Shown here in pieces: positions 22,647 through 30,714 of a stretch of 35,645 nt of DNA. The notes under the pieces are model-generated. The model was given only the letters and a program-made list of their open reading frames with translations. It did no database searches and was not told the DNA's origin. The translations under genes were made by a program, and so were the position numbers. Numbering within the stretch: position 1 is the stretch's first letter; the number at the start of each line of letters is the position of its first letter. This DNA comes from an uncultured Veillonellaceae bacterium (GTDB lineage Bacteria > Bacillota > Negativicutes > Selenomonadales > Selenomonadaceae), in assembly GCA_900314825.1 (NCBI GenBank), contig OMWS01000031.1, forward strand, positions 1 through 35,645, in the 5' to 3' direction.

Positions 22647-23405
22647 TTACAAACAAGAAATTCCAAGGGCCTTGAGCTGCTCGATGTTTTCCTCCTCGAG
22701 TTCTTTTTCCGTGAGCACGCCGGTGAGGCCGGTGAGGTCGGAGTAGATGCAGGCGCTGTCCTTGCCGACTTTGCGCGATTCGAGCAGGAGGTAGCGCTCG
22801 CTTGCGTGGCGGAGGATCGTCTCTTTCGTCGTCGCGTCCTCGGGCGTGTACGTCGTCGCTTCGCGCGCGGCGAGGTCGAGGCCGACGACGCCGAGGAAGG
22901 CTTTGTCGTAATGGTAGCGCGCGATTTCGCGGTTCGCGAGCGCGCCGACGAAGCCGTCGCTGCCCTCGCTGAATGTGCCGCCGATAAAGATGAGGCGATT
23001 GTGCTCGTCGCCGCGCATGGCGAGCATGACGTCGATCATGTTCGTCACGACTGTGAGCGAGAGGCCTGACGTCTTCAGGAGCTTCGCGACCTCGATGTTC
23101 GTCGTCGAGATGTCGAGGAAGATGGTGTCGCCGTTTTTCAAAAGCTTCAATACTTTCTTCGCGATTTTCTGCTTCGCCGGACGGTATTTGCGCTTGCGCT
23201 GCGAGACGAAATGGTCGTCGTCCGGCTCGATCTTCAGCGCGCCGCCATACGTCTTCTTCAGGCGGCCGTTCCGCTGCAGCAGCGTGAGGTCCTTGCGGAT
23301 GCTGTCCTCCGTCACGGCGAACCGCGCGCTGAGCTCCTTGACATTCACCGCGCCGAGCTCGTTGACGAGCTGGACGATCGTATTCTGGCGTTCTTCTGGC
23401 AGCAT
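22647..23405 (-). CDS. DeoR/GlpR family transcriptional regulator
   Basis: A 252-aa regulator. The N-terminal winged helix is RQNTIVQLVNELGAVNVKELSARFAVTEDSIRKDLTLLQRNGRLKKTYGGA. The sugar-phosphate sensor domain (DeoRC) begins with KIAKKVLKLLKNGDTIFLDISTTN and contains the IFIGGTF and 'FLGVVGLD' motifs. It probably represses a sugar-metabolism operon in response to a phosphorylated sugar; no such operon is adjacent, so its target lies elsewhere. The ATG at 23405 follows AAGGGGC at about 8 nt; the frame is open further upstream (to 23522) only because it overlaps the divergent toxin leader. Confidence 0.9.
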   Translation of the reverse strand: MLPEERQNTIVQLVNELGAVNVKELSARFAVTEDSIRKDLTLLQRNGRLKKTYGGALKIEPDDDHFVSQRKRKYRPAKQKIAKKVLKLLKNGDTIFLDISTTNIEVAKLLKTSGLSLTVVTNMIDVMLAMRGDEHNRLIFIGGTFSEGSDGFVGALANREIARYHYDKAFLGVVGLDLAAREATTYTPEDATTKETILRHASERYLLLESRKVGKDSACIYSDLTGLTGVLTEKELEEENIEQLKALGISCL

Positions 23406-23465
23406 GAGGTTGCCCCTTTCTATGCTTGCTTGCCGCTGTACATAGCAAAATGCCAGCACATATGC

Positions 23466-23471
23466 TATACT
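23466..23471 (+). promoter_or_regulatory. Extended -10 promoter of the holin-like toxin
   Basis: TG-C-TATACT (extended -10 box, hexamer 23466-23471) with only a weak -35. The start site expected near 23478 coincides with the first base of the 5' arm of the long-distance pairing. Confidence 0.55.
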
Positions 23472-23477
23472 TTTCGT

Positions 23478-23730
23478 AAGAGCAGCTGGCGTCAGCTCAC
23501 CCCCAAAGGAGGTGAATGCCATGAGCCTCTACGAAAAGATCAGCCTCGTGCTGGCTTTCGCTGGAATCGTGATTGGCATTCTGCAGCTCCTGAAGTAGTT
23601 CCCAGCTACTGAAGGAGCAAAGAAGCCGAACTGGAAGAGGTGATGCCGACGATGTGTCGAACGGAAGCCCCTTCTCGCTTCAAGAATTTTGAAGGGCGAG
23701 CTGACGCGACCAACAGAATCAGCTGCTCTT
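23478..23730 (+). other. 5'-3' long-distance pairing of the toxin mRNA
   Basis: AAGAGCAGCTG (23478-23488) and GCGTCAGCTC (23489-23498) at the 5' end are perfectly complementary to CAGCTGCTCTT (23720-23730) and GAGCTGACGC (23698-23707) at the 3' end, with a 12-nt bulge. Such closure keeps full-length type I toxin mRNAs (for example BsrG, TxpA, AapA1) untranslated until trimmed. Confidence 0.65.
23521..23598 (+). CDS. Putative holin-like type I toxin, 25 aa
   Basis: The ATG at 23521 encodes a 25-residue peptide starting MSLYEKISLVLAFAGIVIG and ending in LLK. This matches the widespread Firmicute 'putative holin-like toxin' pattern (MSxYExLSLxLAFxxxVI), to which TxpA-like peptides belong. It should insert in the inner membrane. 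AAAGGAGGTGAATGCC is an unusually strong ribosome site, typical of these toxins, and is masked by mRNA folding. A promoter on the opposite strand provides an antisense RNA. It is too short to be found by length-based gene callers. Confidence 0.75.
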   Translation: MSLYEKISLVLAFAGIVIGILQLLK

Positions 23731-23734
23731 GTTG
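23600..23734 (-). ncRNA. Predicted antisense antitoxin RNA of the holin-like toxin
   Basis: The minus-strand promoter predicts a start near 23734. The RNA would be complementary to the 3' half of the toxin mRNA, including the 3' arm of its long-distance pairing. The 3' end is not defined. Confidence 0.5.
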
Positions 23735-23740
23735 TCTTTG

Positions 23741-23769
23741 ATTATATCATGTTTGAGGCGGGCTCGCAA
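23741..23769 (-). promoter_or_regulatory. Antisense RNA promoter (holin-like toxin locus)
   Basis: On the minus strand TTGCGA (23769-23764), 17-bp spacer, TATAAT (23746-23741). Confidence 0.7.
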
Positions 23770-23791
23770 GATTTTCGCATCATGCGTTTCA

Positions 23792-23821
23792 TCGACAACT
23801 TTCATATTCCTGTGGTATGAT
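23792..23821 (+). promoter_or_regulatory. Promoter of the exported protein gene
   Basis: TCGACA (23792-23797), 18-bp spacer, TATGAT (23816-23821); the TTG start codon follows 33 bp later. Confidence 0.55.
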
Positions 23822-23854
23822 GAATTCAAAATCTTGATGGTAGGGGGAATTATT

Positions 23855-24475
23855 TTGAAGAAAACGATGATGACCGTGCTCGCGACGCTCTTGGTGCTCG
23901 TGATGGCCGCTTCCGTCTGCGCGGCGAAGGACAAGAAGGACGACCAGGCGAAGGCGCAGGAGCAGACGCTTGCGCATATCCAGCAGGCGAATGCGCTGAC
24001 GCAAAAGTTCACGTGCCGCTACGATGAGGAGGCGGACGTCTATACGTTCGTGCCGAATGACGCGGCGCTCGCGCGCCTCTCTGGAAAGGCCGCGACGATG
24101 ATCCCGTCCGTCGCTTACGCGGGCAAGGACGGCGCCGTGCTGTTCCGCATCTTGTTCTCGTACGGCGGGCTTGAGTACCTCGACATGACAGACGTGACGC
24201 TCACGGCGGGCGGCCGCGACATGAGCTTCGCCGTGCCGGAGGGCGCGACGGTCAAGGAACAGCAGACGGGCTTCGTCACGGAAGATTACGCGGCGGGCTT
24301 CGACGGGGACATCTTGAATGATTTCTACGCCTTCGCGACGTCCGCGGCATCGGCGGACACCAAGGACGTGCTGAAGCTCACGGGTAAGACGACGGAAGTG
24401 TCGCGCCCGCTGACATCCTTTGACAAAGAGGTCTTGAAAGAGGCCATCGATATTTATCGGGCGCTGGAAAAGTGA
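23855..24475 (+). CDS. Exported protein of unknown function
   Basis: A 206-aa protein with a signal peptide: KK, then MMTVLATLLVLVMAASVCAA, with cleavage probably after CAA. The TTG at 23855 is chosen because TAGGGGGAATTATT precedes it and it supplies the two lysines; ATG codons four and five positions later would lack the positive charges. The mature part starts with a very charged KDKKDDQAKAQEQ segment and then an alpha/beta body (YTFVPNDAALARLSGKAATMIPSVAYAGKDGAVLFRILFSYGG). I do not recognise the family. It is a single-gene unit on the far side of the holin-like toxin locus. Confidence 0.75.
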   Translation: MKKTMMTVLATLLVLVMAASVCAAKDKKDDQAKAQEQTLAHIQQANALTQKFTCRYDEEADVYTFVPNDAALARLSGKAATMIPSVAYAGKDGAVLFRILFSYGGLEYLDMTDVTLTAGGRDMSFAVPEGATVKEQQTGFVTEDYAAGFDGDILNDFYAFATSAASADTKDVLKLTGKTTEVSRPLTSFDKEVLKEAIDIYRALEK

Positions 24476-24521
24476 GGATTTGTGTGTAGTTACATTTGTT
24501 GCGGAGCATAACTTGTTCCGC

Positions 24522-24783
24522 TGGCTCTCCCCCTGGGAAAAGCAGACGCAAGGCGCTTTAGCGCCTATGCGGTCGCTTTATCCTTTAGGTAGAGCTGGCG
24601 CGCGAAGCGCGACTGAGCGGGTACAAGGGTGCGGTTTGTACCAATAATGAAAACACTATCATAGCATTACGTTTGAACTCAGACGACTTGATGCTATGGT
24701 AGTGTTTTATTTTTGCTTTGCTATCGCACCAAAGTACCCTCTCCACCGCTTCGCGGTCCCCCTCTCCCAAAGGGAGAGGCTTC
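24522..24783. repeat. Inverted-repeat (MITE-like) element E
   Basis: GGCTCTCCCCCTGGG on the left and CCTCTCCC...GGGAGAGGC on the right. GCGGGTACAAGGGTGCG pairs with CGCACCAAAGTACCC. The internal module GGCGCTTTAGCGCC is shared with element C. The core hairpin AAAACACTATCATAGCA / TGCTATGGTAGTGTTTT carries the loop GAACTCAGACGACTTGA, nearly the loop of element D. It lies just upstream of the ATPase operon and may contribute its leader. Confidence 0.85.
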
Positions 24784-24908
24784 TGTATTTGTTACGTTCG
24801 GCAACAGATCCATATGAGCCTATTTTTCACTCCTCATCTGCGCAAAAAAGCAGGGATTCGACGAAAAACGAAGAACTCTATAAAGAACAAGACAAAGGAG
24901 TGAGAACG

Positions 24909-27641
24909 ATGAGTCTATCGGAGATCACGCGGGACGCGGAAGCGTTACGCGCGCTGGCGGAGGATATGCAAGCGGATTATAAGCGGCTCGCGTCGCTGGC
25001 GAAGCGGCTGGCGTCGTCCATCCAAGGAAAGGGCGGTGCGTTTTTAGCGCCTGCATTGTGCGAGGAAGTGCAGCAGGCGATCGAGAATGTGCAAGTGGAT
25101 CGCCGGCGCGTGCAGCATTGTGCGGAGGTGTTCCAGTGGGAGCAGGTGCCGGAAGATTTTGAAACGCTAGGGCGCGAGGTCGCGCGCGTCGAGGCGGAGG
25201 CGCGCGCGCAGGCGATCGCGGACGCAGCGGCGCCGTTCCTCGCGCTCGCGTCGGACGATGCGAAGGTGCGGGCGGCGCTCGCGGAGGCGCAGGCGACGCT
25301 CCAGAAGACGCTGAAGCTGCGCAAAAAATTTCCGACGCACGGCGATGCGGCGGAGTCGGTCGCGCGGCTCAAGGAGACGCTGCAGCCGTATCAGACGTTC
25401 GTGCAGGCGCTACGGTCGCAGGACGGCGCGGAGAAGCTCGCGTGCTTGCGCGTTTTGATGGGGACGGCGGCGTTTTCCGACGTGCTGCTCGGAGCGCTGC
25501 TCGTGCCGGGGAAATTATCGCTGGCAGGAGAAGATGAGAAGGAGGATGTTGCATCTGCGTCGGATCGTCTGGCGCGGGCGCCAGGTGCTTCGGATTCTTC
25601 TGCGTTGACAGGTTCGGATGCTGTTGCAGCAACAACGCAGGTTGCCGGCACGTCAAACGAGCCAGACGTAACGCAGGACCAGGGAACGAACGGAACGGAT
25701 TCCGCGCAGAAAGCGGAGCAAACACGGGGCGTTGGTGGAAACGCAACAGACAATGCCGTTGTGACCGATGATGTCAACGCAGCAGCGAACGTTGAGATGA
25801 CAAATCACGCGAACCCTGCGGATGACCTTGCGCGTGCCTTTGTGCCGTCCGCGAAGGATGAAGCGGACGAGGAGCTCGACGAGGAAGCGAAAGCGCGGGC
25901 GGAGAAGGAACTCTGGGATCATTGGAGCGCCGAGGGGCTGCTGTTGCCGGAGGGCTACGACTATGGCGAGCTCCAGACGGAGATGCTGCCGAAGGGCACG
26001 GCGAAGGCGGGCGCGAAAGCGTTCACGTCGGATTTCGAGCGCCTGACGAAACTCGTGCGCGGTTGTGCGCGCAATATTTTGATGGAGCTCGATGACACGC
26101 ATTACATCGACCGCGACTATGCCGTGCTCGTCGGCAAGGAGGAGTGGACGCCGGAGGTCTACGATGCGGCGTTTGACCGCCTGCTGCATCTCGGCTGTAT
26201 CCGCTCGTATACGCTTGCGGGCTGCGGTACGTTTTACATGACGACGCCGAAGATGGAGCAGCTCCTCGGCATGGAGCGCGTGCGGAGCTATCTCAACTTG
26301 CCGAAGCGGGCGAAGCATCTCACGCCCCGGTTGGAGGTGGACGACAAGACGGCCTTGGCCGCCGTGCGCCTCGCGTTCACGAAAATCCATGCGCATCATG
26401 CGCGTGCGCTCGCAGAGGCGCGGGATGAAGCCCTGGGCGTCGATATCGCGGGCACGATCGGCGCGGCCGTGATGGGCGCGGACGAATTCCGAAATGGCGT
26501 CCACATGGCGGTGTACTGGTTCGCCGGCGAGGACACGGAGGCGGACGAGTCGCCGCTCTCCGGCAAGCACACGATCGACAAAATCCTCAGCCACAAAGCC
26601 TCGGGCGCGCTGCGCGACCTCACGCTCGTCGGCATGGAAAGATCGACGCTGACGTGCCTCCTGCGCGCGCTGCGCAAGGCGTATCCGCAGATCAAGGACG
26701 TGTCGGCGTACTATTATCTCCTGCCGGAAGATGCGTTCTACGACAGCGCCTGGGAGCCCGCGCCGGATTGGTTTGAGCTCGATGCAAGGGAAGACGTTGA
26801 CGATGAGGACGTTGAAGACGTGGAAGGAGAAGAAGAGGAAGAAGAGAAGGAAAGCGTTCGCGAGGCGGATGCGGAGGCGCAGGATGATGCGTTGACGACG
26901 GGGGAGCAGGTTGTTGCTTCTGATTCGTCGAACGCGGGAACAGAATATCAAGAGGAATCTGTTGCATCGCATGTGGAAACGGAGCCCCACGAGGAAGCTC
27001 TGGCGTTGACGGCGGACGATGAACACCAGGAAGAACCCTTGGCGTTCGAAGAATCTGGCGAACCCGCTGCGCAGACATTCGCACCGGTCGATTTTGACGA
27101 TCCCGAGGCGGTCCTCGCGGGTGTGGTGGCGATCCTCGCGCGGGGGCATCTGCCGGCGGCTGCGGCGTATCTCGGCTTCTGCGCGCGCGTCGCGCCGGAG
27201 GTGTGGGAAGTGCCGTATCAACGGCTCGCGAGCGCCGTCGACGATCCCGCCTGCCCGCCGAGCCATGGCGCGGGCGATCTTTTCGCCTTGTTCACGGGCA
27301 CGGCGTCCACGCTCGACCAGTACCTCGCGGCCGCGGCTGCCGTGCGCGCGTATTTCTCGAATGACGTGCCGCACGACTACGACATGCAGCGCTTCCAGGC
27401 GGGCTGCCTCGACGGCCTGCCGCTCCTCGAGCGCTGCACGCCGCTCAAAAACCTGCTGTACAAGCTCATGGACTTCAAGGCCGAAAAAAATAAGGGCATG
27501 GACTTCTTCGCGGACTACCGCCGCAAGGATCAGAAAGCGCGCGCAGCAGCGCCGCCAGATCCAGCACGATGCGCAAGGCATCTACGACACGCGCATCATC
27601 GGCCATATCAAGGAAAACGTCATTATGAAGCGTTTCCATGA
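24909..27641 (+). CDS. N-terminal part of a giant ATPase system protein (gene 1), frameshifted at its 3' end
   Basis: A 910-aa product I do not recognise. Residues 1-200 are helical and coiled-coil-like. Then comes a low-complexity acidic A/T/N-rich linker (about 205-320), a globular middle with winged-helix-like segments (YDAAFDRLLHLGCIRSYTLAGCGTFYMTTPKM), a second very acidic linker (about 635-720), and a helical end. The last 33 or so residues (RAAAPPDPARCARHLRHAHH...) have poor codon character. In the +1 frame, coding with high third-position GC continues without break into the next gene, so genes 1 and 2 were probably one reading frame of about 1,930 codons. The ATG at 24909 follows AAAGGAGTGAGAACG; the open frame before it lies in repeat E. 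Confidence 0.7.
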   Translation: MSLSEITRDAEALRALAEDMQADYKRLASLAKRLASSIQGKGGAFLAPALCEEVQQAIENVQVDRRRVQHCAEVFQWEQVPEDFETLGREVARVEAEARAQAIADAAAPFLALASDDAKVRAALAEAQATLQKTLKLRKKFPTHGDAAESVARLKETLQPYQTFVQALRSQDGAEKLACLRVLMGTAAFSDVLLGALLVPGKLSLAGEDEKEDVASASDRLARAPGASDSSALTGSDAVAATTQVAGTSNEPDVTQDQGTNGTDSAQKAEQTRGVGGNATDNAVVTDDVNAAANVEMTNHANPADDLARAFVPSAKDEADEELDEEAKARAEKELWDHWSAEGLLLPEGYDYGELQTEMLPKGTAKAGAKAFTSDFERLTKLVRGCARNILMELDDTHYIDRDYAVLVGKEEWTPEVYDAAFDRLLHLGCIRSYTLAGCGTFYMTTPKMEQLLGMERVRSYLNLPKRAKHLTPRLEVDDKTALAAVRLAFTKIHAHHARALAEARDEALGVDIAGTIGAAVMGADEFRNGVHMAVYWFAGEDTEADESPLSGKHTIDKILSHKASGALRDLTLVGMERSTLTCLLRALRKAYPQIKDVSAYYYLLPEDAFYDSAWEPAPDWFELDAREDVDDEDVEDVEGEEEEEEKESVREADAEAQDDALTTGEQVVASDSSNAGTEYQEESVASHVETEPHEEALALTADDEHQEEPLAFEESGEPAAQTFAPVDFDDPEAVLAGVVAILARGHLPAAAAYLGFCARVAPEVWEVPYQRLASAVDDPACPPSHGAGDLFALFTGTASTLDQYLAAAAAVRAYFSNDVPHDYDMQRFQAGCLDGLPLLERCTPLKNLLYKLMDFKAEKNKGMDFFADYRRKDQKARAAAPPDPARCARHLRHAHHRPYQGKRHYEAFP

Positions 27642-30600
27642 CACGAAGAAATACGTTTACCGCAAGGACGGCGATTTCGCAAAAATGTTGCTCGCCGTGC
27701 TGACGGGGGACAACGATGGCGTGGAACGCGTGGCCGCATTCGTTGATGCGACGTTCTGCGACGCGCCGGCGGGCGGCCGCCGTATCGTCAGCCCGCAGCG
27801 CGTCGATGACTATATCGACGCGGCTTGGGATGCCGTGCGCAACAGCCTCGAAAAGCGCAGCGACAAGCTCACGAGCAAATTGCGCAGCAGTTTCCATGGC
27901 GAAATCACGAACGTCGCCGACGTCCTTTGCCGCTGGGCGGACTTTGGCCAGATGGACGCGGAAGCGCTCGACGACGCCGACTATCAGCGCGCGAAGGTTG
28001 GCGTGCTCGACGACCTCCACGCCGTTGCGGAAGAGGAAGGCGCACGCCTCGCGACGTCCGACGATGCCTTTGAGCGCGCCGGCATCGAAGTGCTCTTCGA
28101 AGCGCTCAAGGAGCTCGAAGAGCGCCTCGGCGGCAGCTACGAGCCCTCGCGCAAACGCTATTGGTACATCGATTTCCTGCGCTCGACGCAGCTTCTTTTG
28201 GATGAAAACGATCTGCCGGACTACCGCGCTTGGTATCTGCGCGACCCGGCTGCCCACTACCTCGCGGCTGTGCAGGCCTATGCCGCGAGCGAGCCGCCGA
28301 CGTTTGCGGCGCGGCTCGACGAGATTTTCACGGGCGGCGACGACGTCCGCGATGACTACCAGACCGCGCGCCTCATCGACGCCTACCTTACGGTGCAGGG
28401 CGGCACGTCGTACCTCGCCGCGCACGGCTACCACATCGAGAAAAATGCGCCGTTCGCCGAAAAGCAGGCGCGCCGCATCTATGACCGCTTCGAGGAAGAA
28501 CTCGAATTCGCCCAGAGCTGCGGGCAGATCACGAGCACGGGCAGCGACGAAAATAAAAAAGAAAGCATCCTCGCGCTCATGGACGACTGCTACCGCTACG
28601 CGCAGGCCACGCAGAACTACGGCGTGTTCTTCCGCACGGTGAAGGCTTTCCAGCAGCAGATCAAGGACGACGCGCGCACGCATGGCGCGGAGCTGCAGAA
28701 AGAGCTCGACGCCTGCCAGGCTGCCGACCTTGACGCGCCGCACACCGCATTCCTCGCCGCGATCCAAAAGACGATCGATGCGCAGAATTACACCGTCGCC
28801 GAGGATATGCTGCGCCGTTTCGGCAGCGGCGACATCGACCTCGCGGGCACGCGCTTCGATGAAAAAAGCGACCCGCTGCGCCGTTTTCTCCAGCCGAGAA
28901 ATTACAGCGATACCTACCGCCGCGTCAGCGATGGCGGCACGCCGCTCGCGAAGCTCCTCGGCAGCAGCAGCTACGTGCCGCACAACAAAAAAGGCCGCGG
29001 CGCCCAGGAGCTCTCGAAAAACTGGATCAAGAACCCGATGGACGGCGACCAGATGAAGCGCCTGCTCTCGGCGCTCGGCTGGGATGCCCGCAGCGCGACG
29101 CTGCTCTCCGAGGATACGGAGGAAGGCTTCAGCGCGCGCGGCAGCAAGCAGATCGTGTTCCGCGTGACGCTCGAGCCCTCAGCGAACCACGCCCGCACGC
29201 GCTACCAGCACCCGATTGCCATTTTCGGCTCCGAGGCCGAGCGCGACGGTTTCCGCGCCGTCTGCCTCTTCGGCCAGTACGACGCGGACAACCTCGTCGC
29301 GACGTGCAGCCGCCTCAGCGCGACGCTCCATACGATCATTTTCCTCGACTACGCGTTGGATCTGAAGCAGCGCCGCCGCCTCGCGCGCAAGATGAAGGAG
29401 GCGCGCCTCGGCAAGACGTACGCCGTCGTCGACCGCGTCGTCATCGCCTATCTTTTCCGCAACTACGACGAGATCCAAGTGAACCGCATGCTCATGATGC
29501 TCATCATGCCGTTCGCCGCATGCCAGCCCTACGTCCCCGACTCCGGCCAGCCCATGCCGCCCGAGATGTTCATGGGGCGCAAGGAAGACCTCCTCGCCGT
29601 CGAATCGCCCGAGGGCGTCAACATCGTCTACGGCGGCCGCCAGCTCGGCAAGTCCGCGCTCCTGAAGATGGCGCAGAACGACATCGACCACGACGAGGCC
29701 GGCGACCGCGCGATCCTCATCGACCTCCACGACTGCAAGAGCACCGGCGCCGCCGCGCTTGCCGTCAGCCAGGAGCTCACGGACCTGCGCTTTTTCAAGG
29801 CCGGGCAGGGCGTCGAGACGGAGGACTGGTCCGAGCTCGCGCGTGCCATCACGCAGCGCCTGCGCGATCCCGTCGACCGCATCCCGTACTTTTTGCTCAT
29901 GCTCGACGAGGCCGACGCTTTCATCGAGCAGTGCGCGGCGGAAAATTATGCGCCGTTTGACGCGCTGAAGCGCGTGCAGCAGAATGGCAGCGCGCAGTTC
30001 AAATTCGTCATCGCCGGCCTGCACAACATCGTCCGCTTTTCGAAAGCCGCGCTCGGCGAGAACAGCGTCCTCGCGCACCTCACGCACTGCACGGTGAAGC
30101 CGTTCCGCGTCAGCGAAGCGCGCGAGCTCCTCGAGACGCCGCTCCGCTACCTCGGCTTCCGCTTCCCGGAAAATGCTTCCAGCCTCATCGCGCTCATCCT
30201 CGCGCACGCGAATTATTTCCCCGGGCTCATCCAGCTCTATTGCAAGGAGCTCATCCGCGCGCTCGCGAAGGAAGACTACGCGCACTACGACGAGACGAAG
30301 ACGCCGCCGTACGAGATCACGCGCGACCACGTCCGCGCCGTGCTCACGAACCGCGCTTTCCAGGAGCAGGTCCGCGAAAAATTCATGATCACGCTGCGCC
30401 TCGACAGCGACAAATACTACTACATCATCGCCTACCTGCTCGCGAGCCTCTATCACAAAGCGGGCAGCCGCGGCTTCACGCCCGCCGAAATCGCGCACGA
30501 AGCTTCGGCCTATGACTTCGAGCAGTTCCGCACGCTCTCGCGCGAGCGCCTGACCGCGTTCCTCGACGAGCTCACGGAGCTCAATGTCCTGCGCGGAAAT

Positions 30601-30714
30601 GCCGAGGGACGCTACTTCTTCAACCGCTACTCGTTCTTCCAGATGCTCGGAAGCCGTGACGACGTCGAAGAAAAACTCTACGCGCTCGCGCTCGGAGAGG
30701 AGGACCTCGCATGA
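27625..30714 (+). CDS. AAA/STAND-like ATPase (gene 2 of the candidate system)
   Basis: From the ATG at 27625 (AAGGA upstream) 1,029 residues. The first 620 are helical, repeat-like and unrecognised. The C-terminal third is an Orc/STAND-type P-loop ATPase: FMGRKEDLLAVESPEGVNIVYGGRQLGKSALL with Walker A GGRQLGKS near 669-677, Walker B FLLMLDEADAF near 755-762, a sensor-like FKFVIAGLHNIVRF, and a winged-helix-like end (LDELTELNVLRGNAEGRYFFNRYSFFQML). Such ATPases often act as switches in prokaryotic conflict systems. Coding character already runs in this frame from about 27545, without any start codon, which points to a frameshifted fusion with gene 1. It overlaps gene 3 by 4 nt (ATGA). Confidence 0.8.
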   Translation: MKRFHDTKKYVYRKDGDFAKMLLAVLTGDNDGVERVAAFVDATFCDAPAGGRRIVSPQRVDDYIDAAWDAVRNSLEKRSDKLTSKLRSSFHGEITNVADVLCRWADFGQMDAEALDDADYQRAKVGVLDDLHAVAEEEGARLATSDDAFERAGIEVLFEALKELEERLGGSYEPSRKRYWYIDFLRSTQLLLDENDLPDYRAWYLRDPAAHYLAAVQAYAASEPPTFAARLDEIFTGGDDVRDDYQTARLIDAYLTVQGGTSYLAAHGYHIEKNAPFAEKQARRIYDRFEEELEFAQSCGQITSTGSDENKKESILALMDDCYRYAQATQNYGVFFRTVKAFQQQIKDDARTHGAELQKELDACQAADLDAPHTAFLAAIQKTIDAQNYTVAEDMLRRFGSGDIDLAGTRFDEKSDPLRRFLQPRNYSDTYRRVSDGGTPLAKLLGSSSYVPHNKKGRGAQELSKNWIKNPMDGDQMKRLLSALGWDARSATLLSEDTEEGFSARGSKQIVFRVTLEPSANHARTRYQHPIAIFGSEAERDGFRAVCLFGQYDADNLVATCSRLSATLHTIIFLDYALDLKQRRRLARKMKEARLGKTYAVVDRVVIAYLFRNYDEIQVNRMLMMLIMPFAACQPYVPDSGQPMPPEMFMGRKEDLLAVESPEGVNIVYGGRQLGKSALLKMAQNDIDHDEAGDRAILIDLHDCKSTGAAALAVSQELTDLRFFKAGQGVETEDWSELARAITQRLRDPVDRIPYFLLMLDEADAFIEQCAAENYAPFDALKRVQQNGSAQFKFVIAGLHNIVRFSKAALGENSVLAHLTHCTVKPFRVSEARELLETPLRYLGFRFPENASSLIALILAHANYFPGLIQLYCKELIRALAKEDYAHYDETKTPPYEITRDHVRAVLTNRAFQEQVREKFMITLRLDSDKYYYIIAYLLASLYHKAGSRGFTPAEIAHEASAYDFEQFRTLSRERLTAFLDELTELNVLRGNAEGRYFFNRYSFFQMLGSRDDVEEKLYALALGEEDLA

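Noticed and set aside
3367..24783. CRISPR array made of the recurrent GC-rich repeats
   Set aside because: Copies are far apart, inverted, of variable core and not regularly spaced; no cas genes are present.
24696..24908. N-terminal extension of gene 1 to 24696
   Set aside because: This part lies within repeat E; the ATG at 24909 has a proper ribosome site.
27484..27490. Seven-A slippery site as a programmed -1 frameshift joining genes 1 and 2
   Set aside because: A -1 shift would enter the wrong frame; reaching gene 2 requires +1 (or -2), and the codon-quality switch lies about 50 nt further on.
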